A stretch of 64,000 nucleotides of DNA from NCBI RefSeq assembly GCF_020092905.1, contig NZ_JAGSGB010000001.1, positions 496,001 to 560,000 of the forward strand, given 5' to 3'. Shown here piece after piece: positions 9,437 to 18,129 of this stretch (positions are counted from its first letter, which is position 1; each line of letters begins with the position of its first letter). The DNA is from Pacificimonas aurantium (GTDB lineage Bacteria; Pseudomonadota; Alphaproteobacteria; Sphingomonadales; Sphingomonadaceae). Both the position numbers and the translations under genes were made by a program. The notes below the pieces were generated by a model. That model ran no database searches. It worked only from the letters and a program-made list of their open reading frames with translations, and had not been told where the DNA came from.

Positions 9437-10555
9437 GTGAGCATAGATGCACTGTTCGAGCCGCTGACACTCGGCGACCTCGAACTTCCGAACCGCATCC
9501 TCATGGCGCCGCTGACCCGGGGCCGGTCGGAGGAGTCGCACGTCCCGAACGATCTTCAGATCGACTATTACGCCCAGCGCGCGGGCGCCGGACTGATCAT
9601 CTCCGAAGCCACGGGCGTGCATCCGAAGGGCATGGGCTGGTACCGCGCGCCGGGAATCTGGTCGAACGAAATGGTGGCGGCATGGAAGCCGGTGACCGAG
9701 GCGGTGCATGCCCGCGGCGGCCGCGTCTTCCTGCAGCTGTGGCATATGGGACGGGTCGTCCTGCCCACTTATATCGGCGGCGAGGCACCGCTTGCCCCGT
9801 CCGCAGTCACCGCCGATGGGGAAGGGTTCGTGCCGGTGGAAGGCCAGGTCGAGCTGGGAGCCCGGCCCTATGTAGAGCCGAAGGCGATGGACCAGGCGGA
9901 CATCGACGAGGCCGTGGCCGCCTATGGCCGCGGCGCGGCCAACGCCCGCGATGCTGGCTTCGACGGTGTCGAGATTCACGCGGCAAACGGCTATCTGATC
10001 GACCAGTTCCTGCGATCCGGCACCAATCGGCGTACCGACGACTATGGCGGAAGCGCAAAGAACCGCGCGCGCTTCCTGAGGGAAGTGACCGACGCCGTGC
10101 TGGCGGAACTGCCACCGGGCCGTGTCGGTGTGCGGATCAGCCCCACGAGCAGCTTCAACGACATGTCCGACGAAGCTCCGGCAGAGGTCGCGGCGGAGGT
10201 GGGCCGAGTCGCGGAACAGGCGAAGCTTGCCTATGTGCACCTGATCGAACCGGTCGAGGAAGGCTTCATGCCGATGCCGGACGAGCCCGTGGCAGGCGAC
10301 CTTCGCAGCTCCTATTCCGGGCCGATCCTGCAAAACGGCGCCTTCGACGCCGAGACGGGCGCCAAGCATGTCGCGGACAAGGCGGCGGACGCGATCGTGT
10401 TCGGCCGTCCGTTCATTGCCAATCCCGACCTCGCCTATCGCATTCGCGAAGGAAAGCCGCTGGCCGAACCGAATATGGAACTGGCCTATGTCGGAGGCGC
10501 AAACGGCTATTCCGACTATCCCCCCTATGACGAGCAGGCCGAACTGCCGCGATAG
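9437..10555 (+). CDS. Alkene reductase, Old Yellow Enzyme family (copy 1)
   Basis: An FMN-dependent ene-reductase that uses NAD(P)H to reduce activated C=C bonds, for example in enones or nitrate esters (NemA/XenB type). The family hallmarks are intact: MAPLTRGR near the N-terminus, LWHMGR at 101-106, the substrate-binding HAAN at 181-184 followed by GYLIDQFL, and RTDDYGGS. The start is the GTG at 9437, preceded by GGAGAC; the frame is open upstream but that part is a shadow of the TPR gene. The 372 aa length is normal. A second copy lies 1.4 kb downstream, beyond a convergent antiporter gene. Confidence 0.92.
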   Translation: MSIDALFEPLTLGDLELPNRILMAPLTRGRSEESHVPNDLQIDYYAQRAGAGLIISEATGVHPKGMGWYRAPGIWSNEMVAAWKPVTEAVHARGGRVFLQLWHMGRVVLPTYIGGEAPLAPSAVTADGEGFVPVEGQVELGARPYVEPKAMDQADIDEAVAAYGRGAANARDAGFDGVEIHAANGYLIDQFLRSGTNRRTDDYGGSAKNRARFLREVTDAVLAELPPGRVGVRISPTSSFNDMSDEAPAEVAAEVGRVAEQAKLAYVHLIEPVEEGFMPMPDEPVAGDLRSSYSGPILQNGAFDAETGAKHVADKAADAIVFGRPFIANPDLAYRIREGKPLAEPNMELAYVGGANGYSDYPPYDEQAELPR

Positions 10556-10558
10556 AGC

Positions 10559-11845
10559 CTAGCCCGAGGAGTCCGGGCGCACTTCGGTGCCGTCCGGCTC
10601 CTCTTCCTCACCTTCGTGCGTGGCCGCCCAGACCACGCTGCCGGCCGTGAAACCGTGAACCATCGTTGACAGGAGGACGGTGAAGGCCACCGTCGCCCAG
10701 AGCGGCCCCTCGTCGGTCCAGTCCATGTGCGACGTCGCGTAGCCGAGATAGTAGATCGAGCCGATGCCCCGCACGCCGTAAAAGGCCACCACCCCGCGCT
10801 GGCGCAGGGACAGGTCGCAGCCCACCAGCGACAGCATTCCCGCCGCCGGGCGGATGAGGAAGATCAGCGCCGCGCCGAGGAGGGCATGCCGCCAGTCGAG
10901 ATAGGGCATCAGCGTCGGAATGGTGCCGCCGAGAAGCACCAGAAGGATAGCTGTTACGGCGTGCTCGATCGATTCGGAGAAGGTGTGCAGCCGGCCGTGA
11001 AATTCGTGCTCCGCCTCCTGCCGCCGGAGCACCAGTCCCATGACGAAGGCGGCAATGAAGCCATAGCCCTCGATCAGCTCGCACAGACCGTAGGTGAGCA
11101 GAACGCCCGCCATGGCGACCACGCCCGAGCCGGTGTTGGCGAGAATATTGCGCGCGGGCACCGAGAACATGATCTTGCCGAGCACCCACCCCGCGCCCGC
11201 ACCGAAGGCCGTGCCCACCGCGATCTTGTAGACGAGATAGAATCCCGCCCAGTCGAGGCCCCATTCTGCCGGAGCGAACCCATAGCTGGCGATGAAGAGC
11301 GCCAGGTAGACGAAGGGAAAGGCCAGGCCGTCATTGAGACCGGCCTCGGTCGTCAGGGCGAAGCGCACCGGATGCTCGCCGCCTTCGAGCGGGGGCCCGA
11401 CCTGGACGTCGGCGGCAAGGACCGGATCGGTCGGCGCGAGAACTGCGGCGAGCAGTACCGCCCCCGCCAGCGTCAGGCCCGCAGCCACGCCGATCAGCGC
11501 CACGGCGATGATACAGAGCGGCATGGCAATGCCGAGAAGCCGCGCGGTGGAGGCCCAAAGGCCGCGATTGTAGACGCTGTCGATGCGCAGGCCGGTGCCG
11601 AACAGGGCGACGATGACGGCGAACTCGCTCGTCAGCTCCCAGAATACGGGACGGTCGAGCGGACTGAACGCCTCCGGCATGCCCGGCAGGAAGCCGAAGG
11701 TCAGCAGACCGCCGAGGATGAGCAGTCCCGAGGCCGCCGGCTCCCGCCCGGAGAAGAACCGGGGAATCCAATAGGCTGCCACGATGACGAGGCCGCACCC
11801 GGCCAGCAGGATGTGGTAGGGTTCGACCCCGAACCGCTCGCCCAT
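10559..11845 (-). CDS. Cation:proton antiporter, CPA1 (NhaP-like)
   Basis: An inner-membrane Na+ or K+/H+ antiporter of the CPA1 family with about twelve membrane segments. The family ion-binding motifs are visible: APTDPVLAADV at 137-147 and EAGLNDGLAFP with Asn171-Asp172. A conserved C-terminal membrane block, RGIGSIYYL, is also present. The short acidic tail (GEEEEPDG) is cytoplasmic and no RCK/TrkA-C domain is attached. The stop lies 3 bases from the stop of the first ene-reductase, with transcription convergent. Ion specificity cannot be read from the sequence. Confidence 0.9.
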   Translation of the reverse strand: MGERFGVEPYHILLAGCGLVIVAAYWIPRFFSGREPAASGLLILGGLLTFGFLPGMPEAFSPLDRPVFWELTSEFAVIVALFGTGLRIDSVYNRGLWASTARLLGIAMPLCIIAVALIGVAAGLTLAGAVLLAAVLAPTDPVLAADVQVGPPLEGGEHPVRFALTTEAGLNDGLAFPFVYLALFIASYGFAPAEWGLDWAGFYLVYKIAVGTAFGAGAGWVLGKIMFSVPARNILANTGSGVVAMAGVLLTYGLCELIEGYGFIAAFVMGLVLRRQEAEHEFHGRLHTFSESIEHAVTAILLVLLGGTIPTLMPYLDWRHALLGAALIFLIRPAAGMLSLVGCDLSLRQRGVVAFYGVRGIGSIYYLGYATSHMDWTDEGPLWATVAFTVLLSTMVHGFTAGSVVWAATHEGEEEEPDGTEVRPDSSG

Positions 11846-11961
11846 CAGACTCGCCTGCCGAAACGGCTGTACGAACCGGGACTATCAGGAGCCCAAGCTT
11901 TCCTCATTCGAACCCCGTTTCGGTCATTCCTACATCCTTCAGATCACTAGAGGAGAAGAAC

Positions 11962-13062
11962 ATGAGCCTCGATCCCCTGTTCCAGCCTGCGCGCTTTGGC
12001 GCACTCGAACTCAAGAACCGCATCATGATGGCGCCGCTGACGCGAGGCCGGTCCTCGCTGGACGGCGTGCCGACCGAACACAAGATCGATTATTACCGCC
12101 AGCGGGCGAATGCCGGGCTGATCATCGCCGAGGCGACGGGCATCAACCGCATCGGCCTCGGCTGGCCGACGGCGCCGGGCCTGTGGTCCGACGAGCAGGT
12201 CGAAGCCTGGAAGCCGGTGACCGACGCGGTACATGGAGCGGGCGGCCTGATCGTCTCGCAATTGTGGCATATGGGCCGTCTGTCGCACTCCTCCACCATG
12301 GGCATGCAGCCCGTCTCCGCGAGCGCGATCGCAGCCAAGGGCGATGCGCATACGCCGAAGGGCAAGGAGCCCTACGAAACACCGCGCGAGATGACGCTGG
12401 ACGACATCAAGCAGACGGTCGAGGACTATGTCGCTGCCGCCGCGAACGCCAGGAAGGCGGGCTTCGACGGCGTGCAGGTGCACGGCGCGAACGGCTATCT
12501 GATCGACCAGTTCCTGAAGCCGAACACCAACCATCGCAGCGACGACTATGGCGGCTCCGTCGAGAACCGGGTGCGCTTCCTGATGGAAGTGATGGAGGCG
12601 GTAACGGGCGAAGTGGGCGCGGACCGCACGTCCCTTCGCCTGTCGCCCAACGGCATGGTGCAGGACAGTTACGACCCGCGGCCGGAGCGCGTCTTCGGCG
12701 AAGCGGCTCGGCAACTGTCCGAGCTCGGCCTGGCGTTTCTGGAACTGCGAGAGTCGCGACCCGACAGCAGCTTCGTCCGCTCCGACGATCCGCCCATGGG
12801 CCCGCTGATCCGCGTGCTGTTCGACGGACCGCTCGTCCTCAACGAGGATTATTCGGCGGAAAGCGCCGCAGCGACCATCGCGGCGGGCAAGGCGGACGCC
12901 ATCGCCTTCGGCCGGCCCTATATCTCGAACCCGGACTTGGCCGACCGCTTCCGCAACGGCTGGCCGCTGGCGGATAGCAATATCCGCACCTGGTATTCGC
13001 CGGGACCGGAAGGATATACCGACTATCCCGCCTATGACGGGACGGAAAGCGCAGCCGCCTGA
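11962..13062 (+). CDS. Alkene reductase, Old Yellow Enzyme family (copy 2)
   Basis: A second FMN-dependent ene-reductase, clearly paralogous to the gene at 9437 but well diverged. It carries MMAPLTRGR, LWHMGR, HGAN at 174-177 followed by GYLIDQFLKP, and RSDDYGGS. The C-terminal FGRPYISNPDLADR block, which binds the FMN phosphate in this family, is intact. A GAGGAGAA ribosome-binding site sits 5 bases before the ATG. The 366 aa length matches NemA/OYE. It has its own promoter region of about 115 bases shared with the divergent antiporter. A strong hairpin follows the gene. Confidence 0.93.
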   Translation: MSLDPLFQPARFGALELKNRIMMAPLTRGRSSLDGVPTEHKIDYYRQRANAGLIIAEATGINRIGLGWPTAPGLWSDEQVEAWKPVTDAVHGAGGLIVSQLWHMGRLSHSSTMGMQPVSASAIAAKGDAHTPKGKEPYETPREMTLDDIKQTVEDYVAAAANARKAGFDGVQVHGANGYLIDQFLKPNTNHRSDDYGGSVENRVRFLMEVMEAVTGEVGADRTSLRLSPNGMVQDSYDPRPERVFGEAARQLSELGLAFLELRESRPDSSFVRSDDPPMGPLIRVLFDGPLVLNEDYSAESAAATIAAGKADAIAFGRPYISNPDLADRFRNGWPLADSNIRTWYSPGPEGYTDYPAYDGTESAAA

Positions 13063-13076
13063 ACGGCTGACCGCGG

Positions 13077-13119
13077 CTGAGCGGGAAGGCCGGCCTTAGC
13101 TGGCGGGCCTTCCCCTCAG
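13077..13119. terminator. Hairpin terminator between convergent ene-reductase and infC
   Basis: A long inverted repeat lies between two converging stops. The arms are CTGAG-C-GGGAAGGCC (13077-13091) and GGCCTTCCC-CTCAG (13106-13119), 14 pairs with one bulged C and a 14-base loop. The plus-strand side lacks a T-run; on the minus strand the T-run lies before the hairpin. Its position suggests a bidirectional transcription block, but intrinsic termination is not certain. Confidence 0.7.
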
Positions 13120-13135
13120 TCGAAAAAAGAGAAAG

Positions 13136-13693
13136 TCAGGCCTGGCCCTTGGTCTTGGGCGCGATGACCATCAACATCTGGCGGCCCTCAAGCTTCGGGC
13201 GCGCTTCGACCTTGGCGATCTCGTCGGTATCCTCGCGCACGCGGTCCAGCAGCTGCATACCGAGCTGCTGGTGCGCCATTTCGCGGCCACGGAAGCGCAA
13301 GGTGACCTTCACCTTGTCGCCATCCTCGATGAACTCGACGACCTTCTTCATCTTCACGCCGTAATCATGGTCGTCGATGTTCGGACGCATCTTGATCTCC
13401 TTGATCTCCTGCGTCTTCTGCTTCTTCTTGGCGGCGTTGGCTTTTTTCTGGGCGTCGTACTTGTACTTGCCGATGTCGAGAAATTTCGCGACGGGCGGAT
13501 CGGCATTCGGGCTGACGACGACGAGGTCGAGCCCGGAATCCTTTGCCTGTTCGACGGCTTCCCTAGTGTACATGACGCCGAGATTCTCTCCCTCGTCGTC
13601 GATCACCCGGACCTTATTCTCTTGGATGAACTCGTTGTAGCGCGGTCCTTGGAAGGGCGGCGGGGCGTTCCCGCGGCGTAGGGGCGGTCGAAT
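13136..13693 (-). CDS. infC: Translation initiation factor IF-3 with ATT start codon
   Basis: IF-3 binds the 30S subunit, checks the start codon-initiator tRNA pairing and prevents premature 50S joining. The first in-frame ATG/GTG/TTG would be a GTG at 13606, but that cuts off the conserved N-terminal block (GPRYNEFIQENKVRVIDD). Reading upstream gives the full block, and an ATT codon at 13691-13693 has GGAG 8 bases before it. A stop lies six codons further upstream. infC is known for rare AUU/AUC starts that allow IF-3 autoregulation, so I use ATT, giving 185 aa. Both IF-3 domains and the lysine-rich linker are present. thrS is upstream. Confidence 0.93.
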   Translation of the reverse strand: MRPPLRRGNAPPPFQGPRYNEFIQENKVRVIDDEGENLGVMYTREAVEQAKDSGLDLVVVSPNADPPVAKFLDIGKYKYDAQKKANAAKKKQKTQEIKEIKMRPNIDDHDYGVKMKKVVEFIEDGDKVKVTLRFRGREMAHQQLGMQLLDRVREDTDEIAKVEARPKLEGRQMLMVIAPKTKGQA

Positions 13694-13762
13694 AGCAAAG
13701 TCTCCATGTTATTTCTGTCAGAGTCGTCCCCTTAAGGTAAGGGATCGGGGGCAAAACGGAAA

Positions 13763-13786
13763 GGGGGCCGCTTTGTTGCGGCGCCC
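13763..13786 (-). terminator. Hairpin between thrS and infC
   Basis: On the minus strand a 9-base stem with one mismatch (GGGCGCCGC / GCGGCCCCC) around the loop AACAAA is followed by TTTCCGTTTT. It could be a weak terminator or attenuator reducing infC transcription from the thrS promoter, or an RNA processing site. It is not a textbook intrinsic terminator because the T-run is broken. Confidence 0.4.
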
Positions 13787-13817
13787 TCCGAATATCAGCT
13801 CGCGCGGACGGCGAACA

Positions 13818-15818
13818 TCAGCCGCGATGATCGGGCGCCGCCGCCTCCCCCTTCAGCTCGGCGAGGAACTCGTCGACGCCGGTCACGCGCTGACGCTCGT
13901 CGCTGCCGAGCTTGCGCACGGCGACCGTGCCTTCCTCCGCCTCGCGCTTACCCACGACGAGGAGATAGGGCACCTTGGCAAGGCTGTGCTCGCGCACCTT
14001 GTAGTTGATCTTTTCGTTGCGCGTGTCGGTCTCGACGCGAATGCCGGCAGCAGCCAGCTTCGCCGCTACCTCGGCGGCATAATCGTCGGCGTCGGACACG
14101 ATCGTCGCGACGACCGCCTGCACGGGCGCCAGCCAGGCGGGCAGCCGCCCCGCAAAATGCTCGATCAGGATGCCGATGAACCGCTCGTAACTGCCGAAGA
14201 TCGCCCGGTGCAGCATGACGGGGCGGTGTTTCTCGCCGTCCTCGCCGACATATGCCGCGTCGAGCCGTTCGGGCAGCACGCGGTCCGACTGGATCGTTCC
14301 CACCTGCCAGGTGCGGCCGATGGCGTCGGTCAGGTGCCACTCCAGCTTCGGCGCGTAGAAGGCCCCCTCGCCCGGCAGCTCTTCCCAGCCGAACTCGTCG
14401 GTCGCCATACCGGCCTCGCGCACGGCGTTGCGCAGCTCTTCCTCGGCCTTGTCCCAATCCTCGTCCGAACCGAAACGCTGCTCCGGACGCAGCGCCAGCT
14501 TGATCGAATAGGTGAATCCGAAATCCTTGTAGACCGTGTCGGCGAGTTCGCAGAAGGCACGCACCTCCTCGACGATCTGCTCTTCGGTGCAGAAGATGTG
14601 CGCATCGTCCTGCGTGAACTGGCGCACGCGCATCAGTCCGTGCAGCGCGCCGTGCGGCTCATTCCGGTGGCAGCACCCCATCTCGCCCAAACGGATAGGA
14701 AGGTCGCGGTAGCTGGTGATGCCCTGCTTGAAGACGAGGACGTGCGCAGGGCAGTTCATCGGCTTCAGCGCCATCCAGTCGACCTCGTCGGACACGAGCG
14801 CGCCGTCGTCGGCCGTGTTCGGCACCTCGTCGGGGATGACGAACATGTTCTCGCGGTACTTGCCCCAGTGGCCGGACTGTTCCCACTGGCGCGCGTCCAT
14901 CACCTGCGGCGTCTTGATCTCGCGGTAGCCCGCGCCGTCCATCTTGCGGCGCATATAGGCCTCCAGCTCGCGCCAGATCCGGTAGCCCTTCGGATGCCAG
15001 AAGACGCTGCCATGCGCCTCTTCCTGCAGGTGGAACAGGTCCATCTCCCGGCCCAGCTTGCGGTGGTCGCGCTTCGCCGCCTCCTCAAGCCGGTGGAGGT
15101 GCTCCTTCAGCTGCTTCTTGTCGAGCCAGCCTGTGCCGTAGATGCGGCTCAGCATCGCGTTCTTCTGATCGCCGCGCCAGTAGGCACCCGAGACGCGCGT
15201 CAGCTTGAACGCGTCGGGCTTCAGCTTTCCCGTCGAAGCAAGATGCGGGCCGCGGCACATGTCGAGCCAGTCGCCGGCACGGTAGACCGTCAACTCCTCG
15301 CCCTCCGGCAGCTCGGCGGCCCATTCGGCCTTGAAGGTCTCGCCATTGTCGCGGAACCACTGGATCAGCTGCTGGCGGGTCCAGACTTCCCGTTCCAGCG
15401 GCGTATCGCGCGCGATGATGCGACGCATCTCCTCCTCGATCTTGGGCAGATCCTCTTCGGTGAAGGGGCCATGATCGGCGGGCGGCGCGAAATCGTAATA
15501 GAATCCGTCGTCGGTGGACGGGCCGAAGGTGATCTGCGTGCCCGGAAACAGGTTCTGCACCGCCTCCGCCAGCACATGCGCATAGTCGTGGCGAACAAGT
15601 TCCAGAGCGTCGTCCACGTCGCGCGAGGTGACGAGAGCGAGGTCGGCATCACCCTCGAAGGGGCGGTTGAGATCGCGCAGCTCTCCATCGACGCGTGCTG
15701 CGAGCGCGGCCTTGGCGAGGCCGGGACCGATGGCGGCGGCAATGTCGGCCGGCGTCGCACCGGGCTCGACTTCGCGCACTGACCCGTCGGGAAGGGAAAT
15801 CTTGAACTGCTCAGTCAT
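13818..15818 (-). CDS. thrS: Threonyl-tRNA synthetase
   Basis: A class II aminoacyl-tRNA synthetase charging tRNA-Thr. The order of domains is normal: N-terminal TGS domain (residues 1 to about 65), the editing/second additional domain with [12 protein letters not shown] (H-x3-H), the catalytic core with the zinc-binding MNCPAHVL segment and motif 2 around [11 protein letters not shown], and the anticodon-binding domain ending near FLAELKGE. About 666 aa is slightly longer than the usual ~640. An in-frame GTG sits one codon before the ATG at 15818, which I prefer. infC follows on the same strand, the classical order. Confidence 0.95.
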   Translation of the reverse strand: MTEQFKISLPDGSVREVEPGATPADIAAAIGPGLAKAALAARVDGELRDLNRPFEGDADLALVTSRDVDDALELVRHDYAHVLAEAVQNLFPGTQITFGPSTDDGFYYDFAPPADHGPFTEEDLPKIEEEMRRIIARDTPLEREVWTRQQLIQWFRDNGETFKAEWAAELPEGEELTVYRAGDWLDMCRGPHLASTGKLKPDAFKLTRVSGAYWRGDQKNAMLSRIYGTGWLDKKQLKEHLHRLEEAAKRDHRKLGREMDLFHLQEEAHGSVFWHPKGYRIWRELEAYMRRKMDGAGYREIKTPQVMDARQWEQSGHWGKYRENMFVIPDEVPNTADDGALVSDEVDWMALKPMNCPAHVLVFKQGITSYRDLPIRLGEMGCCHRNEPHGALHGLMRVRQFTQDDAHIFCTEEQIVEEVRAFCELADTVYKDFGFTYSIKLALRPEQRFGSDEDWDKAEEELRNAVREAGMATDEFGWEELPGEGAFYAPKLEWHLTDAIGRTWQVGTIQSDRVLPERLDAAYVGEDGEKHRPVMLHRAIFGSYERFIGILIEHFAGRLPAWLAPVQAVVATIVSDADDYAAEVAAKLAAAGIRVETDTRNEKINYKVREHSLAKVPYLLVVGKREAEEGTVAVRKLGSDERQRVTGVDEFLAELKGEAAAPDHRG

Positions 15819-15975
15819 CACCGTCTCTTGTCATCGCTCACCGGGGCCGGGGTCGCCCGGTCCTGCGCGGTCCTGTCGCGCGAGGCTATTGCAGAGTTTC
15901 GCACGGGCCGAAAGGGCGCCCGATGGCACGGAGGCCGGATATAGGGACGCCGAGCGTTCCCAGACAAGTATGGTA

Positions 15976-16017
15976 TGTCAGGTTACCTTGACACAAATGG
16001 GCGTGCCTTGGTAAAGC
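15976..16017 (+). promoter_or_regulatory. Putative promoter with overlapping palindrome for the 16048 cassette
   Basis: TTGACA at 15988-15993 is a consensus -35 box; TAAAGC at 16012 is a weak -10 at 18-base spacing. An inverted repeat, TGTCAGG (15976-15982) and CCTTGACA (15986-15993), covers the -35 box. Another TTGTCAC lies at about 16022. The placement suits autorepression by the small HTH protein encoded third in the cassette. This is inference. Confidence 0.4.
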
Positions 16018-16047
16018 GTACTTGTCACTAAGGAAAGGACCGTTGAC

Positions 16048-16263
16048 GTGAGCAATTCCAAGATCAGAAAGGCGATACGCTGGGCGTTTGCCATGATTCT
16101 CGTGGCAATGGCGGGCAGGCTTGGCCTTGCCGGTGAGGCTGACGTTGCGCTGATGCTGCTGGTCCTCCCCGCCTTCGCCGTCCTCTCCCTTGGGGGATTC
16201 CGGCGCCCGAAATCCTGCGGCGACACCGCAACCGCCAATGCCGCCGGTGGCGATGCAGCCTGA
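16048..16263 (+). CDS. Small hypothetical membrane protein
   Basis: A 71 aa protein starting at GTG with a good purine-rich site (AAGGAAAGGA) upstream. Residues 9-50 form two hydrophobic segments, followed by a short cysteine-containing polar tail. I do not recognise the family. Its stop overlaps the start of the next gene by 11 bases, and the gene after that overlaps by 4, so three short genes form a tight unit ending in an HTH regulator. In comparable cassettes the membrane proteins and an Xre-type repressor travel together, but their role is not known. Confidence 0.65.
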   Translation: MSNSKIRKAIRWAFAMILVAMAGRLGLAGEADVALMLLVLPAFAVLSLGGFRRPKSCGDTATANAAGGDAA

Positions 16264-16708
16264 GATGGTCGGCGACTGTCCCGAGTTCGCGACCGAGCAA
16301 GTGAGAGCGGCGCGACGCCGCTATGTCCGCCGCCTCGCCGCCTCGATGGCGCTTTATCTCGTCACCCTGTTCGCGGCCGAAACGCTGGTGAAGACAGGCC
16401 AGACAAGCGGCCTTTTCCTGTGGGCCCTCGCGCTGCTGCCCGGACTGGCCATTGCCGCGGCCGTCGGCGCGCTTGGATTTTATATCGCCGCGGAAAGGGA
16501 CGAGTTCATTCGCATGCTGACCATCCACCAGGCGCTGATCGCCACGGGCCTGACCCTCGGCGTCGCAGCCGTCTGGGGATTCCTGGAAACCTATGGGTTG
16601 GTGCCGCACATCGCTGCCTACTGGCTGGTCTTCCTGTGGTTCCTGGGCTTCGCCATCGGCGCCGTCGTGACCAGGGTAACGCACGGAAGCTGGGGCACGA
16701 TCTGGTGA
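16253..16708 (+). CDS. Hypothetical four-helix membrane protein
   Basis: A protein of about 151 aa with four predicted membrane helices, starting within the end of the preceding gene. The ATG at 16253 (MQPEMVGDC) has GGTGG upstream; ATG at 16238 or 16265 is also possible. After a charged arginine-rich segment (AARRRYVRR) come helices at about residues 25-45, 50-72, 85-105 and 115-140. The loop between helices 2 and 3 (AAERDEFIRML) resembles loops seen in small membrane proteins paired with Xre-type regulators. The pairing with the following HTH gene, which overlaps by 4 bases, is the main clue to function. No enzyme motif is seen. Confidence 0.7.
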   Translation: MQPEMVGDCPEFATEQVRAARRRYVRRLAASMALYLVTLFAAETLVKTGQTSGLFLWALALLPGLAIAAAVGALGFYIAAERDEFIRMLTIHQALIATGLTLGVAAVWGFLETYGLVPHIAAYWLVFLWFLGFAIGAVVTRVTHGSWGTIW

Positions 16709-16896
16709 AGAACAGGATCAAGGTCCTGCGCGCAGAACGCGACCTCAGCCAGGCGGCGCTCGCCGAGCGGCTCGGCGTCTCTCGCCAAAGCGTGAATGCC
16801 ATCGAGACGGGGAAATATGACCCCTCCCTGCCGCTCGCCTTCCGCATCGCGGCGCTGTTCGCCCTTCCTATCGAGGAGATCTTCCAGCCGGACTGA
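16705..16896 (+). CDS. Small Xre-family HTH transcriptional regulator
   Basis: A 63 aa protein made of a single Cro/CI-type helix-turn-helix (LSQAALAERLGVSRQSVNAIE at about residues 14-34), followed by the family ending PIEEIFQPD. This is the minimal YozG-like form. It starts at a GTG that overlaps the stop of the membrane-protein gene (GGTGA), so it is translationally coupled. It probably represses its own operon; the palindrome over the promoter at 15976-15993 is the likely operator. The target and inducing signal are unknown. Confidence 0.88.
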   Translation: MKNRIKVLRAERDLSQAALAERLGVSRQSVNAIETGKYDPSLPLAFRIAALFALPIEEIFQPD

Positions 16897-16927
16897 GCGG
16901 CGCGGCAGCGGGCGAGGTCGCCGGGCC

Positions 16928-17563
16928 TCAGCTATAGTCGTCCATATTGCCTGCAAGATCGATGCGCACGAGGGCGGCAAGGAGCCGCGGCAGCTCTGCC
17001 TCGCCCACGTGAGCGGCAAGCCCGCGCGGGGTGTGCGGCAAGCCAAGCCGGCCGGCGACCTCGAGCGCGCGGTCATCGGCAAAGGGATAAAGCTCAGTCC
17101 AGACCGCCTGCACCTCGCGGCAGAACAAGTCCGCGCCGAGGTCGCCTATGCCCTTGAAGGCCTTCAGCCGCTTGCGGATGCCGTCGCCCTCTCCGTTCGC
17201 CTTCGCGCGCAGGTCGCGCAGATCGCCGCCATAATCCAGGCGCACCAGATCGGCAGTGTCTGCGAGGTAGCGCGCCGTCGATTCGTCGTAGCGTGCGTAG
17301 CCGTTGCGGTTCAGCACCTTAACCCGGTGCTCCCAGCTCGAGTCGCACATATGGTCCGGCGTCGTGAGCCCGTCGGCGATCAGGGCGCGGGCCGCCTCCA
17401 CCGCCTTGTCGGCAGCGATCCGCGCGCTCATCAGAATGCATGCGTTCAGCCACTGAAACAGCGGCGCGGGCGTGTTCTTGCCTAGATCGATGCCGATCTC
17501 GTCGGCGTAGGTTGTCCCGCGTTCCGCGATAAGGCGGGCGATAAGGTCCTCGCTCCTGCTCAT
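16928..17563 (-). CDS. Helix-hairpin-helix (endonuclease III-like) protein
   Basis: A 211 aa alpha-helical protein with a helix-hairpin-helix, GIGDLGADLF at about residues 138-147, in the arrangement of endonuclease III relatives. The position of the catalytic lysine in Nth-type enzymes (GVGRKTA) is occupied by Leu here (GIGDLGA), and the four-cysteine iron-sulfur loop is missing, so AP-lyase activity is not expected. An acidic residue pair downstream (FADDRALE) could be the general Asp. A DNA-repair or DNA-binding role is therefore uncertain. The ATG at 17563 is preferred over a GTG at 17605; neither has a strong ribosome-binding site. Confidence 0.7.
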   Translation of the reverse strand: MSRSEDLIARLIAERGTTYADEIGIDLGKNTPAPLFQWLNACILMSARIAADKAVEAARALIADGLTTPDHMCDSSWEHRVKVLNRNGYARYDESTARYLADTADLVRLDYGGDLRDLRAKANGEGDGIRKRLKAFKGIGDLGADLFCREVQAVWTELYPFADDRALEVAGRLGLPHTPRGLAAHVGEAELPRLLAALVRIDLAGNMDDYS

Positions 17564-17633
17564 GCCCACTGAGCGCAGCCGGGCGGTTAACGGTTCCTTA
17601 GGCACTGCGCGCGATAGTCAGGGATGGACGAGT

Positions 17634-18014
17634 ATGCCGCAGCGTATCGCGGCGAAGAGGGTCGATAATATGGGGTGCAGAGGCTGGGTCTTTGATCCGG
17701 AGACGGGCGAGCGCGTCTCGGTCAGTGTGGAAGCGCAGGGCGGCAGCCTGATCCTTCGGGAGGGCGGCGCGGCGGCGCGCAGCATCAATCCGCAGTGCCT
17801 GTATCCGGTCGAGCGGCTGCGCGGCGCCGAAGTCTATGCCCTGAAGGGCGTGCGCGGCTTTCGGCTGGGGCTTGTCGACGTCGACGACGAACTGGTGGAG
17901 GCGCGGCTGCCCGAATTCAGCCTGCGCGAATCGGGCAATTTCCACCCCGCCTTCCTGGTCTTCACAGCCATGTCCATGCTGGCGGTAATGGGGATGATCC
18001 TGGTGGCGCCGTGA
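17634..18014 (+). CDS. Hypothetical membrane-anchored protein, paralogous to the N-domain of the M48 protease at 19232
   Basis: A protein of about 126 aa. The first ~80 residues are a soluble domain beginning GWVFDPETGERVSVSVEA and ending near ARLPEF, and a single membrane helix follows at the C-terminus (FLVFTAMSMLAVMGMILVAP). The soluble domain matches, by eye, the first ~100 residues of the M48 protease two genes downstream (GW-[VL]-[FY]-D, V-x-VEA, LGL, ARLP), where a membrane helix also follows. It looks like the protease minus its catalytic part. Start at 17634 is favoured by GGGATGG upstream; 17670 is an alternative. No function is known. Confidence 0.6.
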   Translation: MPQRIAAKRVDNMGCRGWVFDPETGERVSVSVEAQGGSLILREGGAAARSINPQCLYPVERLRGAEVYALKGVRGFRLGLVDVDDELVEARLPEFSLRESGNFHPAFLVFTAMSMLAVMGMILVAP

Positions 18015-18129
18015 GGCGGCGGCCGACCTCGGGACGCCTTGGGCGCTAGGGCTTTCAGCTTGCGGCGCGACCGCGCGCGTTGCAGGCTGGCTGTGGCGGC
18101 GAATCGGGGGGTTCGCCCAGACACCGGCC

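Noticed and set aside
13773-15782. Long plus-strand ORF opposite thrS
   Set aside because: Mirror reading frame of a well-conserved synthetase in high-GC DNA, with no domain or ribosome-binding site.
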